64,000 bases of DNA from Dryocola clanedunensis (GCF_025215155.1 NZ_JALHAM010000114.1); one strand, 5' to 3'. Positions 51,781-61,150 are shown, counted from the stretch's first letter. The notes: generated by a model not told the origin, from the letters alone. Translations and numbers: made by a program.

Positions 51781-52194
51781 TTAACGAAGCTGTGCGGCAG
51801 GCGGAGCGCGGGGCAGGGCCTCGGCGTCATCATGCTGAGGCAGAAGCGGGGCGATAACGGGAGGGGGTGGCGCACGGGTCACCCGCGAGGCCTGCCAGAG
51901 CAGAGGGATAAACAGCCAGACAATCAGCGGCACGTGCAGCAGGAGCTGGCAGTAGCCGCAGGCGATATCATCCATCAGCGAGGCGCCCACGCCGGGAAGC
52001 AGATGGGACGTTGCGGGCACCTCCATCGACGGCATGCCCATCATCATATGATGTTCCATGCCCTGATGTTTCGTTCCCGCACGCTGATGCTCCAGTGATT
52101 TGGAAATCACGGGGGCGATAAACAGCATCAGCATCGCCAGCAGGGCGATGACCGAGGGCAATTTACAGCGAGAGAAAGAGAACAGAGAAGGCAA
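51781..52194 (-). CDS. DUF2946 family protein with metal-binding-like motifs
   Basis: About 138 residues: an N-terminal membrane segment or signal (LPSVIALLAMLMLFIAPVIS), a His/Met segment (GMEHHMMMGMPSM), the family's CGYC motif, a second hydrophobic stretch (HVPLIVWLFIPLLW) and a proline-rich tail. The family occurs beside copper- and TonB-related genes. The exact start is unsure: no ATG fits, and the frame shown begins with TTG. Co-transcription with the PepSY gene downstream suggests a joint role in metal handling, which is inference. Confidence 0.65.
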   Translation of the reverse strand: MPSLFSFSRCKLPSVIALLAMLMLFIAPVISKSLEHQRAGTKHQGMEHHMMMGMPSMEVPATSHLLPGVGASLMDDIACGYCQLLLHVPLIVWLFIPLLWQASRVTRAPPPPVIAPLLPQHDDAEALPRAPPAAQLR

Positions 52195-52372
52195 CCGAGC
52201 TACCCGCGCAGAGATATTTGTTGCCGGATTGTACCCGGGGACAGGTATTTTGTTAAAACTTTTGACGCTAAAGCAGCCGCTTTTGACGATACGGGCTTGG
52301 CCAATAGTGAGCAGGGGTATGAGGCTGCAGCAGTCAACCCGCCGCAGCGGGTCGCAAAACTGCCGCAGGCCA

Positions 52373-52780
52373 TTATTTTGTGTAATGGTCGTCGGTGACC
52401 TGTTCCATCCACTCCACCGGGCTACCGTCGAGCGATTCGGCGATGGCGATGTGGGTCATGGCGGTGTCCGGCGTTGCGCCGTGCCAGTGCTTGACGCCCT
52501 CCGGGATCCAGACGATATCGCCCTGGTTAATTTCGCGGGTCGGGCAGCCCCACTCTTTTAGCCATCCTCTTCCCTGGGTCACAATTAACGTTTGTCCCAG
52601 CGGGTGAGTGTGCCAGGCCGTGCGCGCGCCGGGTTCAAAGGTGACTGTAGCCCCGCCGGTGCGGGCAGGGGGAGTGGTGTGGAAAGGAGCATCGATGCGG
52701 ACTTTACCGGTGAAATAGTTTTCCGGGCCGGTCTGAGAAGGCTGTGAGCCAGCGTGGGTAATTTTGAGTTTCTCTTCCAT
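52373..52780 (-). CDS. Cupin-domain protein
   Basis: A small cupin of 135 residues from the ATG at 52780 (MEEKLKITHAG), which has a perfect GGAGG seven bases upstream; an ATG four codons further up, and a longer frame with a hydrophobic start, are alternatives. Metal-binding cupin motifs: AWHTHPLGQTLIVTQGRG and VWIPEGVKHWHGATPDTAMTHIAI. It resembles the stand-alone cupins found with carboxymuconolactone decarboxylase-like genes. Substrate unknown. It is divergent from a LysR-type regulator across 228 bases, the classical layout for a target gene. Confidence 0.75.
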   Translation of the reverse strand: MEEKLKITHAGSQPSQTGPENYFTGKVRIDAPFHTTPPARTGGATVTFEPGARTAWHTHPLGQTLIVTQGRGWLKEWGCPTREINQGDIVWIPEGVKHWHGATPDTAMTHIAIAESLDGSPVEWMEQVTDDHYTK

Positions 52781-53008
52781 TTTTTCCTCCATTTCGGCAT
52801 TTGCTGCCGGGATTAACAGGAACAACACAGCGGCAGAAGCGACGTGCGTTAAGTTTGAAGTATAGGAAACAAGTTCCGGCGTTGAATGAACAAAGACTTT
52901 ACCGACATTTCGCCGCCGCGATTAGACCGTTAAATACGAAAGGAGCTATGAGCTAAGCTCATAAATGGCGGTATACTTATCCAGGCCGCTAACCCAAAGA
53001 GAACCCGC

Positions 53009-53902
53009 ATGTTAAAAGAGAACTTCAACGATCTTATTTCCTTTCTGGTCGTCGCGCGCGAGCGTAGCTTCACCAAGGCGGCTGCCAGGCTTGGCGTCTC
53101 GCAGTCGGCGTTAAGCCACGCCATACGCGGCCTGGAGGAGCGACTTGAACTGCGTCTGTTGACCCGCACAACGCGCAGCGTCGCGCCAACCGAAGCCGGT
53201 GAAAAGCTGGTAGAAAGCCTCGGTCCCCGTTTTGCGGAGATTGAAAGCGAACTGGTCGCCCTGAGCGAAATGCGTGAACGCCCGGCGGGGAATATCCGCA
53301 TAACGGCAGGTGAGCACGCGGTGGATTCCGTGCTCTGGCCGGTGCTGAAATCTTTTTTAAGCGACTACGACGATATCAAAGTGGAGATCACCGTTGATAA
53401 CACGCTGACGGATATCGTCAGCGAGCGGTTTGACGCAGGGATCCGCCTCGGGGAGCAGGTGGCGAAAGATATGATCGCGGTGCGCATTGGCCCGGACTTC
53501 AGCATGGCCGTCGTCGGCGCACCGGCCTATTTCGAAAAATATGGCATACCGCAAACGCCGCAGGATCTGCAAAACCATAGCTGTATCAATATGCGCCTGC
53601 CGACCATGGGCGGCCTGTACGCGTGGGAGTTTGAACGCGATGGGCGTGAACTGAGAGTGCGGGTTGACGGGCAGCTTACGTTTAACAGCCTGCGCCAGCG
53701 AGTGGATGCTGCCGTAACGGGATTTGGCCTGGCCTATGTCCCGGATGATTCCGTCAGCGAAGAGCTGGCGGATGGCCGCCTGATCCGTGTCCTCACCGAA
53801 TGGTGCGAACCGTTCCCGGGCTACTACCTGTATTACCCAAGCCGGAAGCAGCACACTACCGCGTTTGCGCTGTTCGTTGAGGCGCTTAGGTTTAAACGAT
53901 AA
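53009..53902 (+). CDS. LysR-type transcriptional regulator
   Basis: A 297-residue regulator. The N-terminal winged HTH is NDLISFLVVARERSFTKAAARLGVSQSALSHAIRGLEERLELRLLTRTTRSVAPTEAG (residues about 6-63), followed by a periplasmic-binding-protein-like effector domain (DIVSERFDAGIRLGEQVAKDMIAVRIG; RQRVDAAVTGFGLAYVPDDSV). The effector cannot be told. It probably controls the divergent cupin gene. Confidence 0.9.
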   Translation: MLKENFNDLISFLVVARERSFTKAAARLGVSQSALSHAIRGLEERLELRLLTRTTRSVAPTEAGEKLVESLGPRFAEIESELVALSEMRERPAGNIRITAGEHAVDSVLWPVLKSFLSDYDDIKVEITVDNTLTDIVSERFDAGIRLGEQVAKDMIAVRIGPDFSMAVVGAPAYFEKYGIPQTPQDLQNHSCINMRLPTMGGLYAWEFERDGRELRVRVDGQLTFNSLRQRVDAAVTGFGLAYVPDDSVSEELADGRLIRVLTEWCEPFPGYYLYYPSRKQHTTAFALFVEALRFKR

Positions 53903-53958
53903 ATTTTTATTTCATGGCGGATCAATCACCATCCGCCATGAAAATCACTTTAAACCGC

Positions 53959-54375
53959 TTAGTGCAGCTGTTGTCCGCGAGCAAAACGTGGTGCGCGCAG
54001 ATCTTCCGCCATATAATCGGTCAACTCGAATAATAAACCTGTCAGCGTTATATTTGTCTGCTCGGGTAAAGGAGTATTTAACAATACTCCGGCTAATGCC
54101 TGACAGTACTGACGCAGCATTTCCGACTGCTGATGAAAATGCGTATTTATTATTTCCACCGGCTTATCACAGGTTAACTCTGCAATTCTCACTGCTGACA
54201 GCTGCCGGGTAAAAGCGATTTCCAGCGACGCTAAACAAATATTCAGACATTTGCATGCGGCCCGGTATTCCACCGGATTCTGGCTTTCCAGCATGACGCC
54301 TGTCAGTAATTCGCAGCTTTCAATAATATCGAAACAGTCGAGATCGGTTTCGTGGAGATCGTTTTGGTTAGTCAT
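53959..54375 (-). CDS. Unrecognised helical protein downstream of a C4-like RNA
   Basis: A 138-residue acidic protein, MTNQNDLHETDLDCFDIIESCELL..., predicted mostly helical, without signal peptide or known motif. Four cysteines occur in CKCLNICL and nearby. The start codon lies 60 bases downstream of the phage-type RNA structure at 54434-54510, transcribed in the same direction. That is the position of P4/P1-type immunity-controlled genes, so a prophage origin is likely. Function unknown. Confidence 0.6.
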   Translation of the reverse strand: MTNQNDLHETDLDCFDIIESCELLTGVMLESQNPVEYRAACKCLNICLASLEIAFTRQLSAVRIAELTCDKPVEIINTHFHQQSEMLRQYCQALAGVLLNTPLPEQTNITLTGLLFELTDYMAEDLRAPRFARGQQLH

Positions 54376-54433
54376 TTTTGAGCCTTCATTTGATAGTGGT
54401 TAATACCACCCCCGGAAACGCCAATTTACGGGT

Positions 54434-54510
54434 GGTGGCCCAGGCAGAGTTGGCGTACCAGCTCAAATGAAGACCGGCGAACCTAATTGGGTTCCCCTGC
54501 CTGAGCCACC
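54434..54510 (-). ncRNA. C4/P4-type antisense RNA-like element
   Basis: Two 14-base arms, CTGCCTGAGCCACC and GGTGGCCCAGGCAG, pair almost perfectly and enclose an inner hairpin GAACC-TAATT-GGGTTC. On the minus strand an overlapping ten-codon frame reads MVAQAGEPN and stops (54483-54512), like the MVAQAGQP segment of P4 Ash-type genes. The same combination of structured RNA and Ash-like peptide marks the C4 antisense (P1/P7) and CI RNA (P4) immunity regions. The assignment is by recall of that layout, not by a covariance search. Confidence 0.55.
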
Positions 54511-54519
54511 ATTATTCAT

Positions 54520-54900
54520 TGAAGGCGAGCAAGTATATCTGTCGCGCTAAAAAATGGTCAATCAAAGCAGTGTACTGGTAAACGTAAACGTTTCCAGAGT
54601 CATCATCTGATAAACAGGACGCCAATCCTGACACCTGATTTTGCAGGTGCATGAGCATCATAAAACCTTTTATTACTCACCGACAATTCACGCTTTTTAA
54701 ATCAGGAAAGCGTCTCGCAGAATATTTTTCAAAGTTGCAAAAATTGCATAATCGCAGAACCCTTCTGAAAACCATTTTTTTAGAGTTGTTTCTAATACTT
54801 TGTTTTTAATGTTCTTTATAAGTGGGCGAGAAAAAAGGGGGAGGGCAGGAAAAAGGAATTTTAGCGCTTCTCATCAACACCTTATCACGCTATCTTTCCT
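54520..54900 (+). promoter_or_regulatory. CRISPR leader region
   Basis: AT-rich sequence immediately before the first repeat, with A/T runs and a TATAAG at 54817-54822 that could be a -10 element. The leader is placed here because the first repeats are perfect and the degenerate repeat is at the other end. No gene is visible in this 380-base stretch. Confidence 0.7.
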
Positions 54901-56730
54901 GTTCACTGCCGTACAGGCAGCTTAGAAAGCTGGCCACGCCGTAAGGTGGCAGGGATTCAGGTTCACTGCCGTACAGGCAGCTTAGAAAGATAGCGACCTG
55001 GATGGCCTCTGCATCCTGTTGTTCACTGCCGTACAGGCAGCTTAGAAAAGGTGATGGCGATTGAGTCCACCCTGCGAACAGTTCACTGCCGTACAGGCAG
55101 CTTAGAAAACGTACCATGCGCTCATACCGAAACAACGGAAGTTCACTGCCGTACAGGCAGCTTAGAAAGATTGGCGAGGATTGCAGAGGAAAAGGCCAAA
55201 GTTCACTGCCGTACAGGCAGCTTAGAAAACCCCGTAACGGGCAAAAGCGTCTTGATGGACGTTCACTGCCGTACAGGCAGCTTAGAAAATAGGATGCCGT
55301 AGCCACATCGAAAGCCGTTCGTTCACTGCCGTACAGGCAGCTTAGAAATGATCACGCCATAACAGTATTTCCTGTACCGTGTTCACTGCCGTACAGGCAG
55401 CTTAGAAATAGAGCGCCTTGGTTAAAAAGTAGTCTTAGCGGTTCACTGCCGTACAGGCAGCTTAGAAAAAAGGGAACCATCTTCACTGCGAAGGATGGAC
55501 GTTCACTGCCGTACAGGCAGCTTAGAAAGAATTGAATGTCATCGATAAGCAGCGCGTCAAGTTCACTGCCGTACAGGCAGCTTAGAAAGGTTCGACATAC
55601 CCGCCACGGATAGGAATGTAGTTCACTGCCGTACAGGCAGCTTAGAAACGTATTTCCGGCGCAGCAGCGGTATTTCTGCGTGTTCACTGCCGTACAGGCA
55701 GCTTAGAAAATAGCCGCGACAACGGCGGGATGTGCGAAATAGTTCACTGCCGTACAGGCAGCTTAGAAAATAAAGAGGTGCACCCCGCAACGGATCATCC
55801 CGTTCACTGCCGTACAGGCAGCTTAGAAAACATGCGCAGCGGCTTGTTCTGGCCAGAGTCGGTTCACTGCCGTACAGGCAGCTTAGAAAAGATCGGCGGC
55901 AAGGCGAAGTGCTTCCGGCAAGTTCACTGCCGTACAGGCAGCTTAGAAAGGCTGGAAGCTCAACGGCAAGCCTCTGCCGGAGTTCACTGCCGTACAGGCA
56001 GCTTAGAAAAGAGGCGCTGATACCCGCTACCGCGTAAACGTGTTCACTGCCGTACAGGCAGCTTAGAAAAGCGTCCGTAAGTTTCACGCCGGTATTGAAC
56101 GGTTCACTGCCGTACAGGCAGCTTAGAAAAATTTTACTAATGGCCCTATCCAGACCTGTTTGTTCACTGCCGTACAGGCAGCTTAGAAATGTTGAGCGTG
56201 TTCGTATTGCTGCTTAAAATCGTTCACTGCCGTACAGGCAGCTTAGAAAAATAGCCCACAGTACGCGAGCCATGCCGATACGTTCACTGCCGTACAGGCA
56301 GCTTAGAAACGAGGGAGGGCACCACTGCTGCGAGGATTATGGTTCACTGCCGTACAGGCAGCTTAGAAATATGCAGGCCATAAGCCAACCATAAGCACCC
56401 TGTTCACTGCCGTACAGGCAGCTTAGAAAATAGTGCCTACCCTGGCCCGGCCCGGCCCTACGTTCACTGCCGTACAGGCAGCTTAGAAAACGCCGAAAGT
56501 GCCGTCTTCGAGAACGTGAACGTTCACTGCCGTACAGGCAGCTTAGAAATGGACAGACAGGTCGTTCTGTCTAATCCCGTAGTTCACTGCCGTACAGGCA
56601 GCTTAGAAAAGCAATCACTAGGGCGCCCCTGGCTGGAAATCGTTCACTGCCGTACAGGCAGCTTAGAAACTTGCTCGCCATGTTCGCGCCAGTTCAAAAG
56701 ATGTTCACTGCCGTACAGGCAGCAGGCATC
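54901..56730 (+). CRISPR. Type I-F CRISPR array, 31 repeats and 30 spacers
   Basis: A 28-base repeat begins GTTCACTGCC, ends CTTAGAAA and contains the CTGCC/GGCAG stem of I-F (Csy) arrays. Thirteen repeats start every 60 bases from 54901 to 55621, seventeen from 55682 to 56642, and a last copy at 56703 keeps only its first 20 bases. Spacers are 32 bases, except spacers 13 (55649-55681) and 30 (56670-56702), which are 33. All repeats except the last are identical by eye, and no two spacers look alike. The array should be cut by Cas6f, encoded outside the window. Confidence 0.98.
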
Positions 56731-56926
56731 ATCATGTAATCAACATTTTCAAAAAGTTTGGGGGCGCCAGTACCCAGAAAATGTTTCTTAATATCAATAT
56801 ATTATTGATTTGAGGTAAGGAATTACATTTTTTGAACTGTTTAACTTATTAACTGGTAGGTCATCGATATTTTGTGTTTATTAATGATGTGTTTATTTTG
56901 GTAACGACGAATAGGGATGTTTATTC
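56731..56926. other. Spacer between array and cas1, with inverted repeats
   Basis: AACATTTTC (56742-56750) pairs with GAAAATGTT (56777-56785), a possible end signal for the array transcript. ATCAATA-TAT-TATTGAT (56793-56809) is a perfect short palindrome that could be an operator for the cas operon. The rest is AT-rich and should carry the cas promoter. Confidence 0.5.
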
Positions 56927-57898
56927 ATGCTTGCACCTTCGGATCTCAAAACAATTTTGCACTCAAAAAGAGCAAATATTTACTATTTGCAATATTGTCG
57001 GGTTCTGGTTAACGGGGGACGAGTTGAATATGTCACCGACGAAGGGAAGGAATCGCTTTACTGGAATATTCCCATCGCGAATACCACCGTGGTTATGCTG
57101 GGTACCGGCACCTCAGTAACTCAAGCTGCAATGCGTGAGTTCGCTCGTGCGGGTGTTCTGGTCGGTTTCTGTGGCGGCGGGGGCACACCATTATATGCCG
57201 GGAATGAAGTAGATATTGCCGTCTCCTGGCTAAACCCGCAAAGTGAATATCGCCCGACACAATATCTGCAAAATTGGGTCTCTTTTTGGTTTGATGAAGA
57301 AAAACGCCTGACTGCCGCAAAGCAATTTCAAATTATTCGTATCGCACAAATTGAAGGAAGCTGGCTTAATAGCCGCATGAAGCGTGAGAGCAGATTTCAA
57401 ATTAATGCTGTGCATCTTTTAGAAACGCTGAATCGGTTTCGCAAAGGCGTCTCTTCTGCGGCTTCACAAAATGAACTGATGCTTCAGGAAGCGCAGTTAA
57501 CCAAAACGCTTTATAAACTTGCCGGTAATGCCGTTCAGTATGGCGATTTTACTCGTGCCAAACGAGGTGGCGGAACGGACTGTGCAAATCGTTTTTTAGA
57601 TCATGGTAATTATCTGGCTTATGGCCTGGCTGCGGTTGCCACCTGGGTGACGGGGATCCCTCAGGGACTGGCGGTGCTGCACGGTAAAACGAGGCGGGGC
57701 GGCCTGGTATTCGATCTGGCAGACCTGATCAAGGATGCGCTGGTGCTGCCTCAGGCGTTTATTGCCGCCATGGAGGGGGAAGATGAACAAACTTTCCGTC
57801 AGCGGTGCATTACCGGTTTTCAACAGTCGGAAGCGCTCGATCTCTTAATTACCTCCCTCCAGACCACGGCGGAAACCATCGGGCGGCCCGGCGGATGA
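56927..57898 (+). CDS. cas1: CRISPR-associated endonuclease Cas1 (type I-F)
   Basis: Cas1 integrates new spacers, in type I-F as a complex with Cas2-3. The 323-residue protein has the I-F form. An N-terminal beta domain runs to about residue 95 (LHSKRANIYYLQYCRVLVNGGRVEYV), followed by a helical domain with the metal ligands E188 (LMLQEAQLTKTLYKLA), H252 (AVLHGKTRRGG) and D266 (DLADLIKDALVLP). It begins the cas operon 224 bases after the last repeat and overlaps cas2-3 by four bases. Confidence 0.96.
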   Translation: MLAPSDLKTILHSKRANIYYLQYCRVLVNGGRVEYVTDEGKESLYWNIPIANTTVVMLGTGTSVTQAAMREFARAGVLVGFCGGGGTPLYAGNEVDIAVSWLNPQSEYRPTQYLQNWVSFWFDEEKRLTAAKQFQIIRIAQIEGSWLNSRMKRESRFQINAVHLLETLNRFRKGVSSAASQNELMLQEAQLTKTLYKLAGNAVQYGDFTRAKRGGGTDCANRFLDHGNYLAYGLAAVATWVTGIPQGLAVLHGKTRRGGLVFDLADLIKDALVLPQAFIAAMEGEDEQTFRQRCITGFQQSEALDLLITSLQTTAETIGRPGG

Positions 57899-60800
57899 AC
57901 ATTTTACTGATCTCCCAGTGCAGTAAAAAAGCCAGGCTGCAAAGCTGCCAGATACTCGATCAGTTTGCTGAACGTACGGGTGATGCTGCCTGGCAAACCG
58001 TCATCACGCTGGAAGGCCTGGACACGTTGCGCAGGCTGCTCAGAAAAACAGCGCGGCGCAATACGGCAGTAGCGTGCCACTGGATCAAAAAAAGCGGCCA
58101 AACGGATTTACTGTGGATTGTGGGCAACGTCCGACGGTTCAGCGCCTCGGGGTCCGTGCCGACAAACCGAACCACCCGCGACATCCTGCGTAATCAGCAT
58201 GAATCAAACTGGCGTAGCTCAGAAAGTATTGCGCTGCTGGCGGCGATTGCCGGGTTGTTTCACGATTTTGGCAAAGCAGGCGGGTTGTTCCAGGCGGGGC
58301 TAAAGGGTAAAAGTAAAATGCGCTTTCAGCCCTTTCGCCATGAATGGATCTCCGTGCGCTGGTTTCAGGCATTTGTTGGCTCACAAACTGACGCGCAGTG
58401 GTTAGCCCGGCTCGGGACGCTGTCGGCTGAAGATGAACAGACCATCAGTCTTGCAATTAAGAAAGACTCGGCCACCTGGAGCAGCAGCCCCTTCGAGTCT
58501 TTGCCGCCGCTGGCACTGGTTGTTGCCTGGCTCATCGTCTCCCATCACCGGCTGCCACAATATAATGGCGATAATCCTCCATCGCTCTCGCCTGATAGTC
58601 AGTGGTTAACCCGCCAGCTCAACGCGTACTGGAACTCTCTTAACCATCTGCATGACGCCTGGCAGGACGGGGATTTTCAGAGCGTCTGGTCATTTCCGCA
58701 CGGCACACCTTTGCGCAGCCATACCTGGCGCGGCAAAGCTCAGCAGATAGCAAAGCGGGCATTGCAGGCGACGTCATTGCAGGAGTTTGGTTCGCTGGAG
58801 AATAGTTTTACCGCGCACCTGGCAAGGCTGTCGCTGATGCTTGCCGATCATCATTACTCAGCCCAGAGCCCAACGACTGCATGGCAGGATGAGGCTTATC
58901 GCGCCTGGGCGAACACCGATCGTCAGACAAAGCAGCTGAAGCAGAAGCTGGACGAACACAACGTTGGCGTCAGCCACCACGCTTTATTGCTGGGGCGAAT
59001 GCTCCCTGCGTTGCGGGACCATTTGCCGGCCATCACCCGGCATAAAGGGTTTCGGCAGCGTGCGGAAAAGGGACGTTTTAGCTGGCAGAACCGGGCATGG
59101 GATGTGGCAGAAAGCATGCGGGATGAATCCCGTAAGCAGGGCTTTTTTGGTATTAATATGGCGTCGACGGGCTGCGGTAAAACGTTTGCCAACGCCCGCA
59201 TTATGTATGCACTGTCACAGGAGGAGAAGGGCTGTCGTTTTACGGTCGCGCTGGGGCTGCGCACCCTTACGCTGCAAACGGGCGAAGCATTGCGCTCCCG
59301 GCTTGGGCTGGGGGAGGACGATCTCGCGGTGTTGATTGGTTCATCCGCGGTCCGCGAGCTGTATGAGGACGGACCTGATGAAAGCAGCAAGTCGGCGGAG
59401 AGCCTGTTTGAACAGCACCAGTACGTTCATTATGACGGCGTGGCGAACCACGGACCTTTGCGGCACCTTTTTGAAAGTGACGGTAAATTAAGCAACCTCA
59501 TCAATGCACCAGTCCTGGTGGCGACGATAGATCATTTGATGCCCGCCTGCGAAGGCGTCCGCGGCGGGAAACAGATTGCCCCCATGCTGCGCCTGCTGAC
59601 CAGCGATCTGGTGCTGGATGAGCCGGACGATTTTGATATTGCTGACCAGCACGCGCTTTGCCGTCTGGTGAACTGGGCGGGCATGTCAGGCGGCAGAGTC
59701 CTGCTTTCTTCCGCCACGCTTCCTCCCGCTCTTGTGCTGGCGCTTTTTACGGCTTACTGCGCCGGACGTCAGGCCTGGCAGCAGGCATGCAGCGAACCGG
59801 GAGCGCAGCTGAATGTATGCTGCGGCTGGTTCGATGAAGATGAATCTGTTAGCGGCCAGTACGGTAAAACTACAGAATTTCTCAAGGCCCATACGGAATT
59901 TGCCGAGCGCCGTGCAAAGCGGCTGGCGGATAAAACGGTTCTGCGACGTGCGGACCTGGTCGATGTTAACCCTTCCTCCGCGCGTCCAGATGACGTCATT
60001 ACCGCCCTTGCAGATACCCTGCATGATGCAGTACTCCGGCTGCACGCGTCTCACCATCAGCAAAATGAAAACGGTAAAACCGTCTCGCTGGGCCTGGTAA
60101 GGATGGCGAATATCAATCCGCTGGTAGCGACAGCGCAGGCATTAATGCAAATGCCGTCTCCGCAAAATTATTGTATTCACTACTGCGTTTACCACAGCCA
60201 GCACCCTCTGGCGGTGCGTACCCATATAGAGAAACGTCTTGATAGTGCGTTTACCCGGCATCACGAGGAGCAGCTCTGGCGGCAGCCGGAAATACGCCAT
60301 GCCGTTGAGCAAAGTGCGGCTCAGCATCATATCTTTGTTGTGCTGGGCACCTCGGTCATTGAAGTGGGGCGGGACTGGGACGCGGACTGGGGCATCGTTG
60401 AACCGAGTTCAATGCGTTCGATCATCCAGTTTGCCGGGCGTATTCAGCGTCACCGGCAGCGCCCGCCGCAGCAGGACAACCTGATCATTTTAGGGCGCAA
60501 CGTCCGGGCCCTGAAGCAACAAAAGCCCGCCTACTGTAAGCCGGGCTTTGAAACCGCAGCGTTCACCTTAAGCAGTCATGATCTTCGTGATTTGCTGCCG
60601 CAGGAGCAGTACCGCATTATTAACGCCATACCCCGCATTCTCAACCAGCCGCCAAAATCTGCAATCGGGAAGTTTGACAGCCTTATTGCCCTTGAGCATG
60701 GGCGAATGTGGGATGCGCTGTTGGGAAAAAGTGACAAAGATCCGGTGGCGGCGCACTGGTGGAGGCTGCCGATTAACTGGAGCGGCGAACTGCAAAGGTG

Positions 60801-61131
60801 TACGCCGTTTCGCCGTTCACAGCAGGAAGCCCAGTATTTTCTGCGGATGGAGGAAGAGTTTGATGAGCCAGCATTTATGGTGCGCGATGAAGGTTTCACA
60901 GGCTGGAAAGATCCCGGCATTTTTAAGCGTCAGGAACTGACGATGGCCAAAGGAGTGGAGGCATGGACAGAAACGGATTATGCAACGGTGCTGACGGATC
61001 TGGCAGAGGCGCGCGAGTTAACGCTGGCCCAGGTCAGCGAAAGGTACGGCGAAATAAATTTACGGCTGGATAAAGGCGACGGTGAGCCCTGGCTGTGGCA
61101 CCCGCTATTGGGCGTATTCAGAGAACTTTAA
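57895..61131 (+). CDS. cas3: Cas2-Cas3 fusion nuclease-helicase (type I-F)
   Basis: A 1078-residue fusion unique to type I-F. The N-terminal Cas2-like domain starts MNILLISQCSKKARL (residues 1 to about 95). The HD nuclease follows with H123-D124 in LFHDFGKAGG and the later SHHRLPQ. The superfamily 2 helicase has Walker A ASTGCGKT (423-430), DEPD box at 575-578, SSATLPP and the C-terminal VGRDWDADWG...QFAGRIQRHR. Cas3 degrades DNA marked by the Csy complex; the Cas2 part joins Cas1 in adaptation. All catalytic motifs look intact. The ATG overlaps the cas1 stop (ATGA). Confidence 0.96.
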   Translation: MNILLISQCSKKARLQSCQILDQFAERTGDAAWQTVITLEGLDTLRRLLRKTARRNTAVACHWIKKSGQTDLLWIVGNVRRFSASGSVPTNRTTRDILRNQHESNWRSSESIALLAAIAGLFHDFGKAGGLFQAGLKGKSKMRFQPFRHEWISVRWFQAFVGSQTDAQWLARLGTLSAEDEQTISLAIKKDSATWSSSPFESLPPLALVVAWLIVSHHRLPQYNGDNPPSLSPDSQWLTRQLNAYWNSLNHLHDAWQDGDFQSVWSFPHGTPLRSHTWRGKAQQIAKRALQATSLQEFGSLENSFTAHLARLSLMLADHHYSAQSPTTAWQDEAYRAWANTDRQTKQLKQKLDEHNVGVSHHALLLGRMLPALRDHLPAITRHKGFRQRAEKGRFSWQNRAWDVAESMRDESRKQGFFGINMASTGCGKTFANARIMYALSQEEKGCRFTVALGLRTLTLQTGEALRSRLGLGEDDLAVLIGSSAVRELYEDGPDESSKSAESLFEQHQYVHYDGVANHGPLRHLFESDGKLSNLINAPVLVATIDHLMPACEGVRGGKQIAPMLRLLTSDLVLDEPDDFDIADQHALCRLVNWAGMSGGRVLLSSATLPPALVLALFTAYCAGRQAWQQACSEPGAQLNVCCGWFDEDESVSGQYGKTTEFLKAHTEFAERRAKRLADKTVLRRADLVDVNPSSARPDDVITALADTLHDAVLRLHASHHQQNENGKTVSLGLVRMANINPLVATAQALMQMPSPQNYCIHYCVYHSQHPLAVRTHIEKRLDSAFTRHHEEQLWRQPEIRHAVEQSAAQHHIFVVLGTSVIEVGRDWDADWGIVEPSSMRSIIQFAGRIQRHRQRPPQQDNLIILGRNVRALKQQKPAYCKPGFETAAFTLSSHDLRDLLPQEQYRIINAIPRILNQPPKSAIGKFDSLIALEHGRMWDALLGKSDKDPVAAHWWRLPINWSGELQRCTPFRRSQQEAQYFLRMEEEFDEPAFMVRDEGFTGWKDPGIFKRQELTMAKGVEAWTETDYATVLTDLAEARELTLAQVSERYGEINLRLDKGDGEPWLWHPLLGVFREL

Positions 61132-61150
61132 GCAGAGTTAAGGAGAAGGA

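Noticed and set aside
54890..56791. Long open frames across the CRISPR array with repeated FLSCLYGSE or VHCRTGSLE
   Set aside because: Repeat plus spacer is 60 bases, a multiple of three, so the repeat stays in frame and looks like a protein repeat; there is no start signal and the feature is the array itself.
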